Source: Leucocoprinus leucothites
Taxonomy: Eukaryota > Basidiomycota > Agaricomycetes > Agaricales > Agaricaceae
DNA: 64,000 bases
Direction: 5' to 3'
NCBI GenBank assembly: GCA_013368445.1
Contig: JAACJO010000005.1
Location: forward strand, 2,604,001-2,668,000
The position numbers and the translations under genes were made by a program. Shown here one piece after another: positions 32,824-44,802 of this stretch. The first letter of the stretch is position 1. Every line of letters begins with the position of its first letter. The notes below the pieces were generated by a model that was not told where the DNA came from, ran no database searches, and worked only from the letters and a program-made list of their open reading frames with translations.

Positions 32824-35310
32824 ATGCTTCAATCTACTCTACCTTTGAATGCGGACTGGATCTCATTCCCTCACTCACGTTTTTCATCGCGAACACTCGT
32901 GCGATATCATCCCACGTTGCCGTACCTTCACGTGCGCTTAGAACCACCCCATCCGTATAAGAAACACAAGAAGAGCCCATCGCGGAACACTTTCGACGAA
33001 ATGATGTCTCTATTTCAAACGAAGAATCAGCATTTGATGCTACCGACAGCACCTTCCCGGAAACGCAGCCAACATTTTGCTCAACGCGATGTTGATGAGT
33101 TCCTGTCGTCGGACCTGGAAGTCTCGTTCGCCTCAACTGTTTCTCTAAATTCTCCCCCGAGGGATAATGTACCCCTTACCCCGGACCGTGACTATGCTGA
33201 ACCCATGGATATCTCGCCTCTCCCTCCACCAAAATCCCATACTAATGCCGAGGGTCGGAAATCTGCTTCCCGTCCTCGTGCTTATACCAGCAGTGCTAGA
33301 CTCTTTGGTAATGACCTTAGCAACAATACGGCTTCTCTTCTACCAGGTCCTCAATTGGTCGTTGCACCGTCTTGTGACTCTACCGCTGCAAATACCTCGA
33401 CGCAGGGAGGGAAGCGTACTCAACGTTCGGCTCTGCCGGTAGAATGGCTGGTGAGCGCGCACGCCGCCGAACCCAAACCAGAGGTATATATGGTTCAAAT
33501 CAACATGTTGAACCAATATGCTGATACGAGCCCCTAGCAGCCAACATTAGCTCCACCTTCTCCTGTGGATGATGCAATGGATGTGGACTCATCGTTTTCT
33601 ATGGCTCCGGATACAGTTGCCCCTCTGTCGTTCTCGCCAATCCCCAAGACAGCCCATCCGACCTCCAATGGGTTCAATTCCCTATTTTTCAATACTCTTT
33701 CTCCTCGCCGTTCTTTCGAATCTCCCCAAGCCCATCAACAGAAAAAGCGCCGTTCCGTCTCCCCAGATGCAACGCTTAAATCTGAGAGGGACCTCTCCTC
33801 CTCTCCTGGTTTTTCTCCCTCCCCTTCAGATGCTAAGGTAGATCGGAATGGAAAGGGAAAGCCAATGCTCCAGGGACTTGGAGCCCCATCGTTGTTCGCT
33901 CGTCGAAACCGTCGACCTGTATTGTCTGCTGCGGTTCAACCTACTGACTTACTTCAGGTAACTTCGCATTTAGCCTCGCCTAATGATCAGCTTGATTCTC
34001 GTGGTGGCCTTCCCGTCCGTCGAGCTTTCTCCGCCCTCTTACCCCCCTCATTTACCTCAGACCAATACTCTGAGGAATCATCCTTTGATGGTCCTGATGG
34101 ATCTTCCCCCGCACAAGCCTACGCAAAAAGACAACATGGCAGAACGCTCAGACGTTGTGATGGCTCAGAGAGTCTGAGATCCGTTTCGGATGCTACTGCG
34201 ACAATAGCGAGAGAAAGTCCTGGTCGATTGGTCGGTAGTCCGATGTCTAAGTACACGGCGCCTGGACTTGGTGGATTTGGTGACAATGAAGCTCATGGAA
34301 AAATTCTGCCATGCCATAAGGTCACTGAGGATGGTCTAATGCGCATCAAGCCTGAAACTGTATGTTTATGTTGTTTCGCAGTCATCCGGATGAAATATTT
34401 AACACCTTGACCCAGCTTAATGCGCTCATCGATGGCGAGTATGACTCGCAAATCCATGACTATCACGTCATTGACTGCCGTTTTGACTACGAGTATATCG
34501 GTGGTCATATTCCTGGCGCAGTAAATATCAATACCACCATAGCTGTTGAAGAGCTGTTGCTTGGCCCGAGTTTGACAAAACCGAAACCATCTACTAGCGG
34601 TGATTCCATAAGAAAAACAATCCTTGTCTTCCACTGCGAATTTAGTGCCAAGAGGGCGCCCACATTGTGAGTTGATTATTCCTGATATTCAAGCAAGTCT
34701 TCTCATCCCGTATTGCAGCGCAAAACATCTCCGTGCTAAAGACCGTGCTGCGAACAACATGGTCTACCCTAAAATTCATTACCCCGAGATTTACATCCTC
34801 GAAGGTGGATACTGTGCCTACTTCAAAGCATCCGGCCACCGATGCGAGCCACCTCAATATGTGAGGATGGATGACCCCAACCATGCCGTGGCTCGAAGAG
34901 AAGACCTCGATCAGTTCCGTAAGGTCAAGTTTGGAAGGCACAAGTCATACGCTTACGGCGAAGGAACAAGCAAGACCGCTGCCTCAGCTGCTGCTGCCAC
35001 TTTGACGTCGGCATCTCAACCCCAACTCTCTCAACCTCAATCAAAGCGCAACACCGCCCCACTATCAGGACCAGCTCAGATGTTTGCTGCTGCAAACATT
35101 GCACGCGGCCGTCGCACTGGTCTTCTGACTACTTTGCAAGAGGACGCGGGAAACGTGACTGCTGAGGCTGATGATACTGACACGGACATTGGTGACAGCC
35201 CGTGCCCTCCTCCAACGAAAACCGGCATGCTCAAGGGGAAGAAGATTGCTCGAGTATCCCTCTCGAGAGCTGAGACGTATGGACCCAGTCGTATGGCTAT
35301 GGGGTGTTAA
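32824..35310 (+). CDS. CDC25: CDC25 M-phase inducer dual-specificity phosphatase
   Basis: Removes inhibitory phosphates from CDK1 at the G2/M transition. The first two-thirds is a disordered regulatory region with many SP/TP sites (NVPLTPDRDYAEPMDISPLP, FNTLSPRRSFESPQ), likely phosphorylation-controlled. An intron (about 33450-33537) joins VEWL to QPTLAPPSPVDDAMDVD. The rhodanese-type domain shows DYHVIDCRFDYEYIGGHIPG, then the catalytic loop VFHCEFSAKRAP (CX5R), then YPEIYILEGGYCAYFKASGH and CEPPQYVRMDDPNH, all typical. The tail has Ala-rich and acidic parts and ends TYGPSRMAMGC. The start at 32824 is the first in-frame ATG after a stop; MMSLFQTKNQ near 33001 is an alternative. Confidence 0.92.
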
Positions 35311-36410
35311 ACGTTCTACCCCAAATCGCCTTTTACCCAAATTTCGCCTTATCCTATGCGCCCCTTTGCTCCGGCCATGCCTTATATGAGGTCCATGTTC
35401 GCTCCACTGGCAGCGACTGATTCCTCTTAGAGTGGTCACCATTCCTACCATGACACTCACACTTTCTCTATGACATTTACTATGATTCCTTCAAGGCTCA
35501 CTACGTTCGTTCCAAGACCAGTCGCTCGACACCCTCCCCCGTCTATTCCGGAAACTCATCAAGTCGCATTCGTCGTCAACTTTACCGGCTGTAATATCAG
35601 CAGAATCCTCTCCTATCGCTTTGGGATCTGCAGCAACAATTTTGTCCGCCTTTGCAATCGCATCTCTCGAAATCACTCTAGCATCTTTCACAAGATCTCA
35701 TCAACATGCACCAAGTGTAACTTCTGATATCCACATGAACTGTCAACATTTAACCCAATCGCTTCAGTTGTCCAATGTTTGACTTAATTTCCACGGCATA
35801 TCGAACTCTCATCTGCCTGTTTTCATATTTGTTCTCGATATATCAGACTCATTTCTATCTTTCTATTTCATTCTCATCTCGTACTATTTTCTTTCTTTTG
35901 GTTATCTCACCTCTAGCTAGGTCATATTTTTTGTTGATCTCCTTTGTTTGATTTCAAGTTTTACTTTCCCTCTCTGGTGGAGGACATGGTTGAACAATTG
36001 TTGTGGCCTATTTCTCTTCGTTTCATGGACATTCTTTTTCTTTCTTAACTGGACTTTCCAAGCGTGTCTATATCCTATTTTCGGAGCGACGGCTCCCTCC
36101 CTGACTATATCTGTACTTATTTATGCTCGCCACGAACACAATAAGCGACATCGTTGGTGATGCCTATCTCGGCTCCTCTCGACTGTTGATATGTCATTAT
36201 TCAGGATAGAGTTGTTCATACTGTATTCATGGAGCAATCTATGTTCGACCTGATTCTTGGCGTAATTTCACGATCTTTGATGTTAAGTAGGCCATCAAAG
36301 GAGTCTATTTGGTTATGACAAACAAGCGCGTCCGTGCTGCCAGAGTTATATCATACTCGCATTGATCTCTAGTACATTGTTCTTCCCCGTACTCTTCCAC
36401 CTTGTCCGCG
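35311..36410. other. CDC25 3' region and CCT1 promoter
   Basis: About 1.1 kb. The segment 35760-36080 is a striking T/C-rich run with little coding potential, probably 3' untranslated or core promoter sequence. No RNA gene is recognised. Confidence 0.5.
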
Positions 36411-38475
36411 ATGTTCCAACGAGATCCTCGTGCTGGTGCTTTTCTCGGAGGAGATCGTGTCTCTGGCCAAGATATCCGTGATCAAAATGGTGCGATGTCC
36501 GTTCATTCTGTCTCGAGTGAATCCATTAATATTCCTGTACTAGTTATCGCCGCGCAATCTATTGCAAACATCGTAAAAAGTTCCCTAGGACCTTTAGGTC
36601 TGGACAAAATGCTCGTCGACAACATCGGTGTATGTGATGATGTCTTTATTCTCCCATAATGTGAAGTTCACTCATTTGAAACTGATCCGAATCCAGGAAG
36701 TGACGATTTCCAATGACGGCGCTACTATCCTATCACTTTTATCCGTTGAACACCCCGCAGGACGTATATTTGTCGACCTTGCGCAAAAGCAGGATAAAGA
36801 AGTTGGTGATGGGACGACGTCTGTGGTGATTATAGCTGCGGAACTTTTGCGAAGGGCGAATGAACTTGTGAAGACCAAAATTCATCCCACAACGATTATC
36901 ACCGGTTATCGGTTGGCGTGTCGGGAAGCTGTAAAATTTATTCAGGATCAGCTTAGCATCAAGGTGGATTCTCTGGGGAGGGAGGCGCTGGTCAATGTCG
37001 CGAAGACGACTATGTCGAGTAAAATTCTTGCAAAGTGAGTGCCGGCAGATTTTTTTTTTGGTTCTTCCATGTCAAGACACACTCGAAACTAGTGACGACG
37101 ATCTTTTCGCACCTATGGCCGTCGATGCTATGCAAGCAGTCAAGACGATTAACTTGCGTGGAGATATCAAGTACCCCGTGAAAGCTGTCAATGTCTTGAA
37201 GGCACACGGTCGTAGTGCTCGCGAATCCCTTTTCGTTCAGGGCTATGCTCTAAATTGCACAGTGGCCAGTCAAGGTGCGCTGACTAACTAACATGAGACT
37301 GGCTCCAGGTCAATTGACATCGCTTTGTAGCTATGAAAAAGCGCATCGTCGGCGCGAAGATCGCATGTCTGGATATCAATCTTCAAAAGACTCGTATGCA
37401 GTTGGGTGTGCAGATTCTGGTAGACGATCCCAATCAGCTTGAAGAGATCCGCAAGCGGTGCGTGTTGCGGAACTCCCGGTTTCTTCTTCGATACGTTGCT
37501 TAACCTTATTCCAGGGAAGCAGAAATAACTCTTGAACGTATCCGCAAGATTCTTGCAGCTGGTGCTAACGTCGTTTTGACTACCAAGGGCATTGATGATC
37601 TTTGCTTGAAGGAGTTCGTTGAGGCTGGAGCCATGGCCGTCCGCCGGTGTAGGAAAGAGGATCTACGAAGGATCGCAAAGGCTACGGGTGGCCAGCTCAT
37701 TGCGAGCATGGTGAATTTGAATGGAGACGAGACTTTCGAGCCGAGCTATCTTGGAACAGCCGATGAGGTTGTCCAGGAGCGCATCGCAGACGACGAGCTC
37801 ATCTTAATCAAAGGCACCAAAGTTGTCAATTCGGCTTCGATCGTTTTGCGCGGCGCAAATGACTACATGTTGGATGAAATGGAGAGGGCTCTCCACGATA
37901 CCTTGTCCGTGATCAAGCGAACACTAGAGAGCGGGGCTGTGCTCCCTGGTGGTGGCGCTGTCGAATCGGCACTAAGTATCTATCTAGAGAATTTTGCAAC
38001 GACGCTGGTAGGTCATTCCCGTTTGTCGTATATTTCACATCTAATAGTCTATCCAGGGTTCAAGAGAGCAACTCGCTATTGCCGAATTTGCGAGTGCTTT
38101 ACTTTCCATTCCCAAGCAACTTGCCGTAAATGCCGCCAAAGATTCAACTGAGCTTGTGGCTAGGTTGCGCGCATGCCATAATGCGGCGCAGAAATCACCG
38201 CATGGTGATCCTCAAAAAGCCTACTTGCGCTATGGGCTTGATCTTCTGAACGGAGAGGTTCGCGACAATGTGGCAGCTGGGGTTCTAGAGCCCACCATGG
38301 GCAAGGTCAAAAGTTTGAAGTCTGCGTATGAAGCTGCCATTGCGTTACTTCGTATTGATGATGCAATTCAATGCGTGCCAGGTAAGCCTTTCTGCCAATG
38401 ATACACTTGATGAACTAGAGTATTAATGTCTTTATTCCAGAGCAACAAGGAGAGCGCGATCCACATGGCCATTAG
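36411..38475 (+). CDS. TCP1: T-complex protein 1 subunit alpha (CCT1/TCP1)
   Basis: One of eight subunits of the cytosolic chaperonin that folds actin and tubulin. Start [19 protein letters not shown] at 36411, then [20 protein letters not shown] across an intron. ATP-site motifs are [26 protein letters not shown] and [12 protein letters not shown], all group II chaperonin signatures. Apical-domain parts include [20 protein letters not shown]. Further blocks are [40 protein letters not shown], and [20 protein letters not shown] with the GGG motif. The C-terminus [10 protein letters not shown] is short and polar. About eight introns. A normal, complete family member. Confidence 0.95.
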
Positions 38476-38865
38476 AGGGCAAAAGTTTTGTTGTTACTTG
38501 CTTTACGAGTGTAGTAGAATATAAAAATACGATAATGGCGTGGAACTCTTCTGCGTTCTGAACATGCTGCCGGATTTTTCACACAGATTTTCTGGTTTGC
38601 GCCACCCTATTCTGTTAATTAACCGAATGTGACCTCGAGGCGACGCGTTGTAATTTGCACGTGATCTCTGACCGATCAACACCTCGAACCAAAAACAGTC
38701 GTGTCTGCCAACATCTGTGTCCTGTTCTGTTCGTTCTCTTCGCAAATTCTCTCCTTTACTCGGCTGCAACGCGTCAAATCGTCCCATCTGACCTCCCGGC
38801 AACGCCCTCCACCCCGTACCTCATACGACCTCTGTGAGGCCCAAGTCTTTGGCTTTCTATGCACC
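38476..38865. promoter_or_regulatory. Promoter region of APC3/CDC27
   Basis: About 390 bp between the CCT1 stop and the chosen APC3 start. It contains a CACGTG palindrome (38658-38663, in TTTGCACGTGATC) and C/T-rich sequence. No gene is called. Confidence 0.45.
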
Positions 38866-41797
38866 ATGCAGGCCGACCCGGCATCACTTTCCTTCTTCCC
38901 CGTCCTCTGCCACCGCTTCCAGTCACTCGTATGGATGTGTCTCGATGCTGATCTTACAAAATCGGCTGTATTTCATGCGGAGCGCTATTTTGCAATTGAT
39001 CCCACGAACCATGATTCGCGACACCTTTATGCGACCGCCTTACTTCGCGAGGGCCAGACGTATTCGGCTTTGAATCTTGTCAACTCGGCGCAGGATAATC
39101 AGTGTACGGGGTGCTTAGAGATTAAGGCCCGGTGTTGTACCGTACTCGGTCGACATCGACATGCAAGAGAGGCGTTAGAGGCAACTCTCCAGGACACAGG
39201 TTACATGAATTCTGGTGTGCATTGTTCTGGCTTTATTTTTTTACGTCTAATAAAATAGTTACAGCATTCTCTGCAAGTCGTATTGCCCATCCCTTTCCCG
39301 AAGAGGCAGCGCTTCGGTGTAGAGCTGGAAACATGGCATTAAAAGGCAATCTCCCTGAAAGGGCATCAGGAAGTTATAGAGAAGCTCTTTCGTCTAATCC
39401 TTATCTCTGGGAGGCATTTGAAGGGCTTTGCGCACTAGGTACATGCCCAGCCTTCTATCTCAGTTCCTGCTCGTTTACATCTGGCTTGCCTTGACAGGGT
39501 CATTTCCTGAAATCGATGACATCTTCCCTCCGCGACCTGTTCCCGTCAAAACAACGCCGCAAAATGAGGACGTGTTGAAATCCAAACCAACATCGACCGG
39601 TGTAGGATTCTTTACGCCCGAAGGCGGAAGCGGTGGCAATCTGTTCAAGGCTTGGAAACCGGAGGGACAACCCCAGGCATTCAGAATAGGTCTGCCACAC
39701 GGTCCCCGTGATTCCCTGTGCGTAGATGAACAATTATTCGGTCGATTAGGTCGATTAACTCTGTGCTAGTGCTACGAATGAATCTTCATTCTATCCCCTC
39801 GAGAACTCCTTCCAACAACCCCAGCCCCCAAATCTCCGAACCACTCGATCACAAGTCAACGCTCCCCTTCAAGTTCATACCTCCCGACCACTTTCTTCCG
39901 CCGATGAAGCAGGTCCTGTACCTAAACGACTACGTTCTACGACGCATCAGGCAGAGGTTATCAAATCCAAGAGCAGTAAACTGAACTCGGACGACCCCTC
40001 AAAAAAGGCACGCGCACGCCCGGCCTTGCTATTTGCTAACATCTTCTCATCTTCCGGTCGTCGTTCTCAGCATGCGGCGCCCTCTAGGAACGTCAACGCT
40101 CCTGGAAAGGGGAATGCTCAACCTAACGCACCTACGCTCGCTCCGCGAAGAAGTACTCGCTTGCTGGGTGGCACGGGCGCAAAACAGTCTCACCCGTCTA
40201 CAAAGGTAGACCTACCCTTCATTTCGTTTGTATCTTCTGTCTTCGTGATCAATGATTGACTCTGGTTCTCCTTATCAGCATACGACTACTCGAGATCGAC
40301 GGCGACAGGCCAGTAATACACGGACCATTTCCGCGGAATCGGACAAGGATGACGATGTCTTTTCTGGCGGAGATACGAATTACCTACCGTCACCACCACC
40401 ACCCTCTGCTCCCCTTTCCCCTCAACCCGAAGCACCTTCATCACCGAATACCTGGTCTGCTGCGCAAGAGCAGCATGCACAGGAAATATATGAAAACGAG
40501 CTGGCAGAATATTACATTTACGATCTAATACGACGCTTTGCAACTGCAACCCGGGCCCTGGCCAGATATGACTGCCGCAAGTGCCTACACGAGTTGAACC
40601 AGCTTCCGAGTCCCCATCAAAACACGCAATGGGTCCTGGCTATGGTTGGTAGGGCTCATTTCGAGCAGCAGGACTACTCTTCTGTATGATTCTTTTATGA
40701 TGGCTTGTTTATTCCACGTCTGACCATTTTACTTCTCAGGCTGAACGTGCCTTCAAAGCGGTACGTGTACTGGAGCCGCACCGATTGTGGGATATGGAAG
40801 TATATTCCACCCTACTGTGGCATCTGCAGAAGACGGTGGATTTATCGTATCTAGCCCAAGAGTTACTGAACATCAACCCTCGGTCACCCCAGTCATGGAT
40901 TGCAATCGGGAATTTGTTCTCCTTGCAAAAGGAGAAAACGCAGGCCCTGGCTTGCTTCCGCCGCGCAGCTCAACTGGACCCAACATGCGCATATGCATAT
41001 ACGCTAAGTGGTCACGAATCAATCGACGAGGATTTGGACAAAGCGATTAGCTTCTTCCAATCAGCGCTACGAGCTGATCCTCGTCACTACAATGCCTGGT
41101 ACGTATCAGCCGTCGCTTATCGGTTGCCCAATTTTCATATTGGCATGATCACCAGGTACGGACTGGGGACATGTTATCTGCGTATGAGCAAAGTCCGGTT
41201 AGCAGAATACCACTATCGAAAAGCGCTCGAGATCCACCCCAGAAATGCGGTTCTGATGGGATGCGTGGGGATGGTAAGTTGCAGTCATTGTGAAGTTTCG
41301 GATGCGAAGAGGAGCGTCTGACCGGGGCCGTTACTTTACGTCTTTCACAGGCTGTCGAGCGTCGTGGGGACCGTCAAGGAGCTCTCGAACTATTTGACAG
41401 GGCCGTGCGGCTTGCGCCAGAAAATGCATTGGTTCGATATCGTAGGGCGAAGATCCTCGTCTCTATGAGGAAATACGAGGTGCGTAACACTAGTAACACT
41501 AGCCCCGGTGCCGTACTTCGTGACCTCTGAGCTAACTGTCAATTCGTTTCTTTCCGACGTGCGTAAATTTAGCCGGCAATCCAAGACCTGGAAGAGCTGA
41601 GAATGATGACGCCAGAAGAGTCGAATGTGGTGTTCCAGCTCGCTAAGGTATATAGGCTTGTGGGCAATGAGCTCAAGTCTGCGCAAATGCTAGCAGTCGC
41701 ACGTGACATTTCACCAAAAAGTGCAAACAAGATTAAGAAGCTCCTGGATACGGTGAAAGACGAACTTGCCGGGGATGACAAGATGGATGAGGGATGA
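38866..41797 (+). CDS. CDC27: Anaphase-promoting complex subunit 3 (APC3/CDC27), TPR protein
   Basis: Core TPR scaffold of the APC/C that binds the IR tails of CDC20/CDH1. Start MQADPASLSFFPVLCHRFQS at 38866. N-terminal TPRs follow: LVWMCLDADLTKSAVFHAER, HLYATALLREGQTYSALNLV, RCRAGNMALKGNLPERASGS. A disordered linker with basic and Ser-Pro content spans roughly 39500-40450. A second TPR array covers RALARYDCRKCLHELNQLPS, QELLNINPRSPQSWIAIGNL, EKTQALACFRRAAQLDPTCA, AISFFQSALRADPRHYNAW, RLAEYHYRKALEIHPRNAVL and ALELFDRAVRLAPENALVRY. The C-terminus, KLLDTVKDELAGDDKMDEG, is acidic. About ten introns. The very N-terminus is the least certain part. Confidence 0.9.
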
Positions 41798-42310
41798 CCC
41801 CGGACGCTGAGCGGTGATATGCTTATAGCTAATTGTAGCGGGACAAGCCGTTGTTCTTGTAGATTTTCTGCCCTCAGCGCCGGCTGCGCGCAAGATAGGT
41901 ATGGCAGTGTATCAATACAAATGTCAGAAGAGAATGTGGAATGACGCGAGGAATGAGCCATCTGAGCCATTGCTGTACGGAGAAGGCGCCTAATATTCTT
42001 TGTGACCGGGATCGGACGTCGGACAAGGAGCCCGAGCGAGCGGGGCGGGCGAACTGGTTTGCGATTACTGCGTGGGAAAGTGGTTTAGACAACAGGGATG
42101 ATGTTCTGTTTGGTAGCTTGTTTGGCGGCCTGTTTGGATTTGAGTCACGGACCGTCGGGGAGTATATAAACCCAGTCCCCTCTCTACCTATGCCCACCTC
42201 GCTTCCACAGTCCGCCCTCCCAATGTCCCACTAAGTAGCCCCTCGTCGTCTCTGCGCCCCTTGACTACCCAGTCAGATTACAGACTGCCTGACCCCAACC
42301 CGCATCGGAA
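41798..42310. promoter_or_regulatory. Upstream region of the disrupted acidic protein gene
   Basis: About 510 bp after APC3. It contains TATATAAA at 42163-42170, 141 bp before the ATG at 42311, and a C-rich leader. No gene of its own is seen. Confidence 0.5.
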
Positions 42311-42532
42311 ATGGTCAACAAACTCTTCCGTACCAACAAAAACGGAGCCCTCCTCTTCGAACCCGACGTCGTCTACCGCATACAGTCAAACTAGCCGCCC
42401 AACACCCATATCTGGTATGTAATTCAAGCTCACCCTTAGGCTTCGCGCTGACTTTGAGTATCTTGCAATGTAGATATCGCCCCACACGCTACAAACCCTC
42501 ATCATCAACTCAGACTCATTTGTCGTTTCCAT
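42311..42532 (+). pseudogene. Apparently frameshifted 5' part of the acidic protein gene
   Basis: An ATG at 42311 opens MVNKLFRTNKNGALLFEPDV followed by VYRIQSN and a stop at 42392-42394. In another frame SRPTPIS runs straight on to a good intron (GTATGT...TGTAG, about 42415-42473). In a third frame, just before the long downstream frame, LQTLIINSDSFVVS can be read. Each piece looks coding, but no single frame or GT-AG intron I can see joins them to the 297-codon frame starting at 42533. At least two small indels would be needed: near 42385 and near 42532 (AT repeated before ATGTCC). Confidence 0.45.
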
Positions 42533-43426
42533 ATGTCCAACGAAAGCTCGATTTTACACTCCATCACGCGTTCCAAGCTGTACGGGTCCGTCAGTCCCAA
42601 GGACCAATGCAGTTTGCATCGCTGGGTACTGCTCAAAAACTCCATCCTCTCGTCCTCCAACTTGCAAGACACTACTGTGTCAGAATACCCCGAAGCTATC
42701 TCTAATCCTAATGAGGACAGCGACGAGGAAGGGGAAGTAGCAGAAGAGGAAATTGGGTCTGTTGTTGATGCATTTATGTTTCCTGATGCTGGAAACTTTG
42801 TATCTCCTCGCTCCACAGACACACACGACTCAGAAGCACAGTGGCTTGATTCGTTGCTAGAAACCCTTGCCGAGGATGAAGACGACGATTATCCCTCGGA
42901 CTCGGATCCCCATTCTACTTTACCTGCTGATGAGGATGACGACCAGTTGCTCAGCCCCACACTGTCGCCTCTGGCTTCCTCTGAAGACTTGCACCAGCCT
43001 CGTTTTTATTCGCATTCTGTTTCTGTACCATATTCAACTTGCTTTTCACCATTTGACTCCACCCATGGTTATGATTTTGCTCCTGCTTTGAACTCTCCTG
43101 TTCCCTCTCTTTTGACTGCCTTTGAAGATGCTCTACCCTACCATGATCTCGACGACATAGAAGGTTCCTCAGTACCCGATGCCATAGAAGACGTGTCTGA
43201 CGACGAGTCCGATACTCTTTCCACTCCCTCTTTCGGCCGGTCCATTGCCTCTTTATTTCTTGATTCAAATTCTACCTCGACCTCACCCACTGAACGTGGT
43301 CGTTTGAGGGGCTCGCCAACTCCTTCATACGATGACAAGCGTCCGCGTTATTTGAACCCGTTCGAGTTAGACCCGCTGCCCTTCCCCGATGAATCATCCC
43401 ACCACACATTTTATAGCGGTTACTGA
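42533..43426 (+). CDS. Unknown acidic, disordered protein (downstream part)
   Basis: Unrecognised. Single open frame of 297 codons starting MSNESSILHSITRSKLYGSV, then CSLHRWVLLKNSI, probably the most ordered part. The rest is acidic and disordered: NEDSDEEGEVAEEEIGSVVD, DEDDDYPSDSDPHSTLPADE, VSDDESDTLS, and the C-terminus FELDPLPFPDESSHHTFYSG. Codon third positions agree with real coding. The true protein probably started at 42311, so this frame may be translated from its own ATG or be part of a broken gene. Function cannot be stated. Confidence 0.6.
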   Translation: MSNESSILHSITRSKLYGSVSPKDQCSLHRWVLLKNSILSSSNLQDTTVSEYPEAISNPNEDSDEEGEVAEEEIGSVVDAFMFPDAGNFVSPRSTDTHDSEAQWLDSLLETLAEDEDDDYPSDSDPHSTLPADEDDDQLLSPTLSPLASSEDLHQPRFYSHSVSVPYSTCFSPFDSTHGYDFAPALNSPVPSLLTAFEDALPYHDLDDIEGSSVPDAIEDVSDDESDTLSTPSFGRSIASLFLDSNSTSTSPTERGRLRGSPTPSYDDKRPRYLNPFELDPLPFPDESSHHTFYSGY

Positions 43427-43641
43427 GTTTCAGCATCTCATCTTACATTATTTTTCTTCGTTGTTGTTGTCCCATATGCATTCTTTCTTTTGTATCTCTT
43501 GATCTGGGGCCACGTAGCGTAATAAGCTCCTCGTAGTATCGGCTTACACACGTATCTTATTATCGCTACTATATGCTTGTCTATCACTCAATACAGTTTT
43601 GTTTCCGGTTGCTTCCGCTCCATTCTACGATCGCTAAGAGT

Positions 43642-44802
43642 TCAGGTGACCTGACTGAGGGAAACACTTGCGTGCCGCGGTGACAGGATAATGCAATCAT
43701 TTTCCCTGTGAACCTGATCAGGCGCCTCCAAGAACCAATTTTCTGACAGCTTGTTTGGCCAGTGGATATATTGGACTGAAGTGTTGTTGAAAGCGGTAAG
43801 CCACGCCTTTGAGGGAGGCAGGGGATAACCGTCTAACATAGGGGCTGTACGAGGAACAATAGCCTCATGAGCTGGAGATACCCCGACGATGGACCCTACC
43901 CACCTATCTTGAACAAGTAAGGAACACGTTCTTGCAGCCTGTGATGCGGGTTACTGTCAACTGCTGTTAAAATGACTCAAGAAAGTGCTGCAGCAGTACA
44001 CGCTCTGGACTAGACTTACTTCTCTAGGTAGTCTTCTAAGCGATTCGCCAATAAGATGAGCGTCAGAAGCTGGTCCTGCGACCAATTAGCCCTGAAGAGA
44101 CTGTTGTATAACTCCATGTCACAATGGGGCATGTAGCAAATGGTTGGCCCCTGTAGCGGGTATCCAGCATCCTAGAAAAGAGGGTGCAAAGATGGACTGG
44201 TCAATGACTGTGGCAAAGTCGATATGACAACGAGACGTGCTTTATTTTCCGAAAGCACTTCAAAGTGTAGCCACTCAAACAATTCGAGATCTTCCGGCGT
44301 GAATACAGGATCATAAACTGAAACATTCGCGTGATCCTGTGATCAAATGTTCAAGACTTGGGTGCGATTCATACGTCAAGATGGCGCAATGGGCGTACAA
44401 TGTTGAGTGCGGCACATAATTCAGTCAAGAAAGCGAGCTGAGCTCGAGAGGTCGGAGACGCCGACGGGCTTCCAAGGCCTAGGCAGAGCACTGACACAGA
44501 GGAATCCACAGATAGGGATTTCAAAGCATCTTTTACGATACCTAAGGTACAGCAGTACTACCAGTTAGTTCAAAAGGGATATTGTGCGGTATATGTGGAT
44601 ATGGCTCCAATAAAGACGGACTCTGGGAGTGTGAGAACCAATCGCTTTGTGACATTTCATTCCTGATGCCTTGCAACAAAGTCGAAGGCTGTGGGCGCCC
44701 TTGCCTCAGTGGCCTATTCTTTCTCTTCTTGCGAGGTTTTACTGGTATAAAATCAGAGTAAGAGAAGGATGGAGCGAGGGCATCGGTAGGGGATCCGCTC
44801 AT
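43642..44802 (-). CDS. SRR1-like domain protein
   Basis: Related to SENSITIVITY TO RED LIGHT REDUCED 1; in yeast and animals linked to haem metabolism and circadian regulation, biochemical role unclear. Start MSGSPTDALAPSFSYSDFIP at 44802, followed by a basic KPRKKRKNRPLRQG stretch. The SRR1 domain shows SSVSVLCLGLGSPSASPTSR, AQLAFLTELCAALN, then VYDPVFTPEDLELFEWL. Later come ARLVVISTLPQSL, GPTICYMPHCDMELYNSLFR and LILLANRLEDYL, which match the family order (GLG, DP.F, MPHC..LY). The C-terminal part PMLDGYPLPPSKAWLTAFNN then WPNKLSENWFLE ends RHASVSLSQVT. About five exons. It lies tail-to-tail with the acidic protein gene. Confidence 0.82.
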
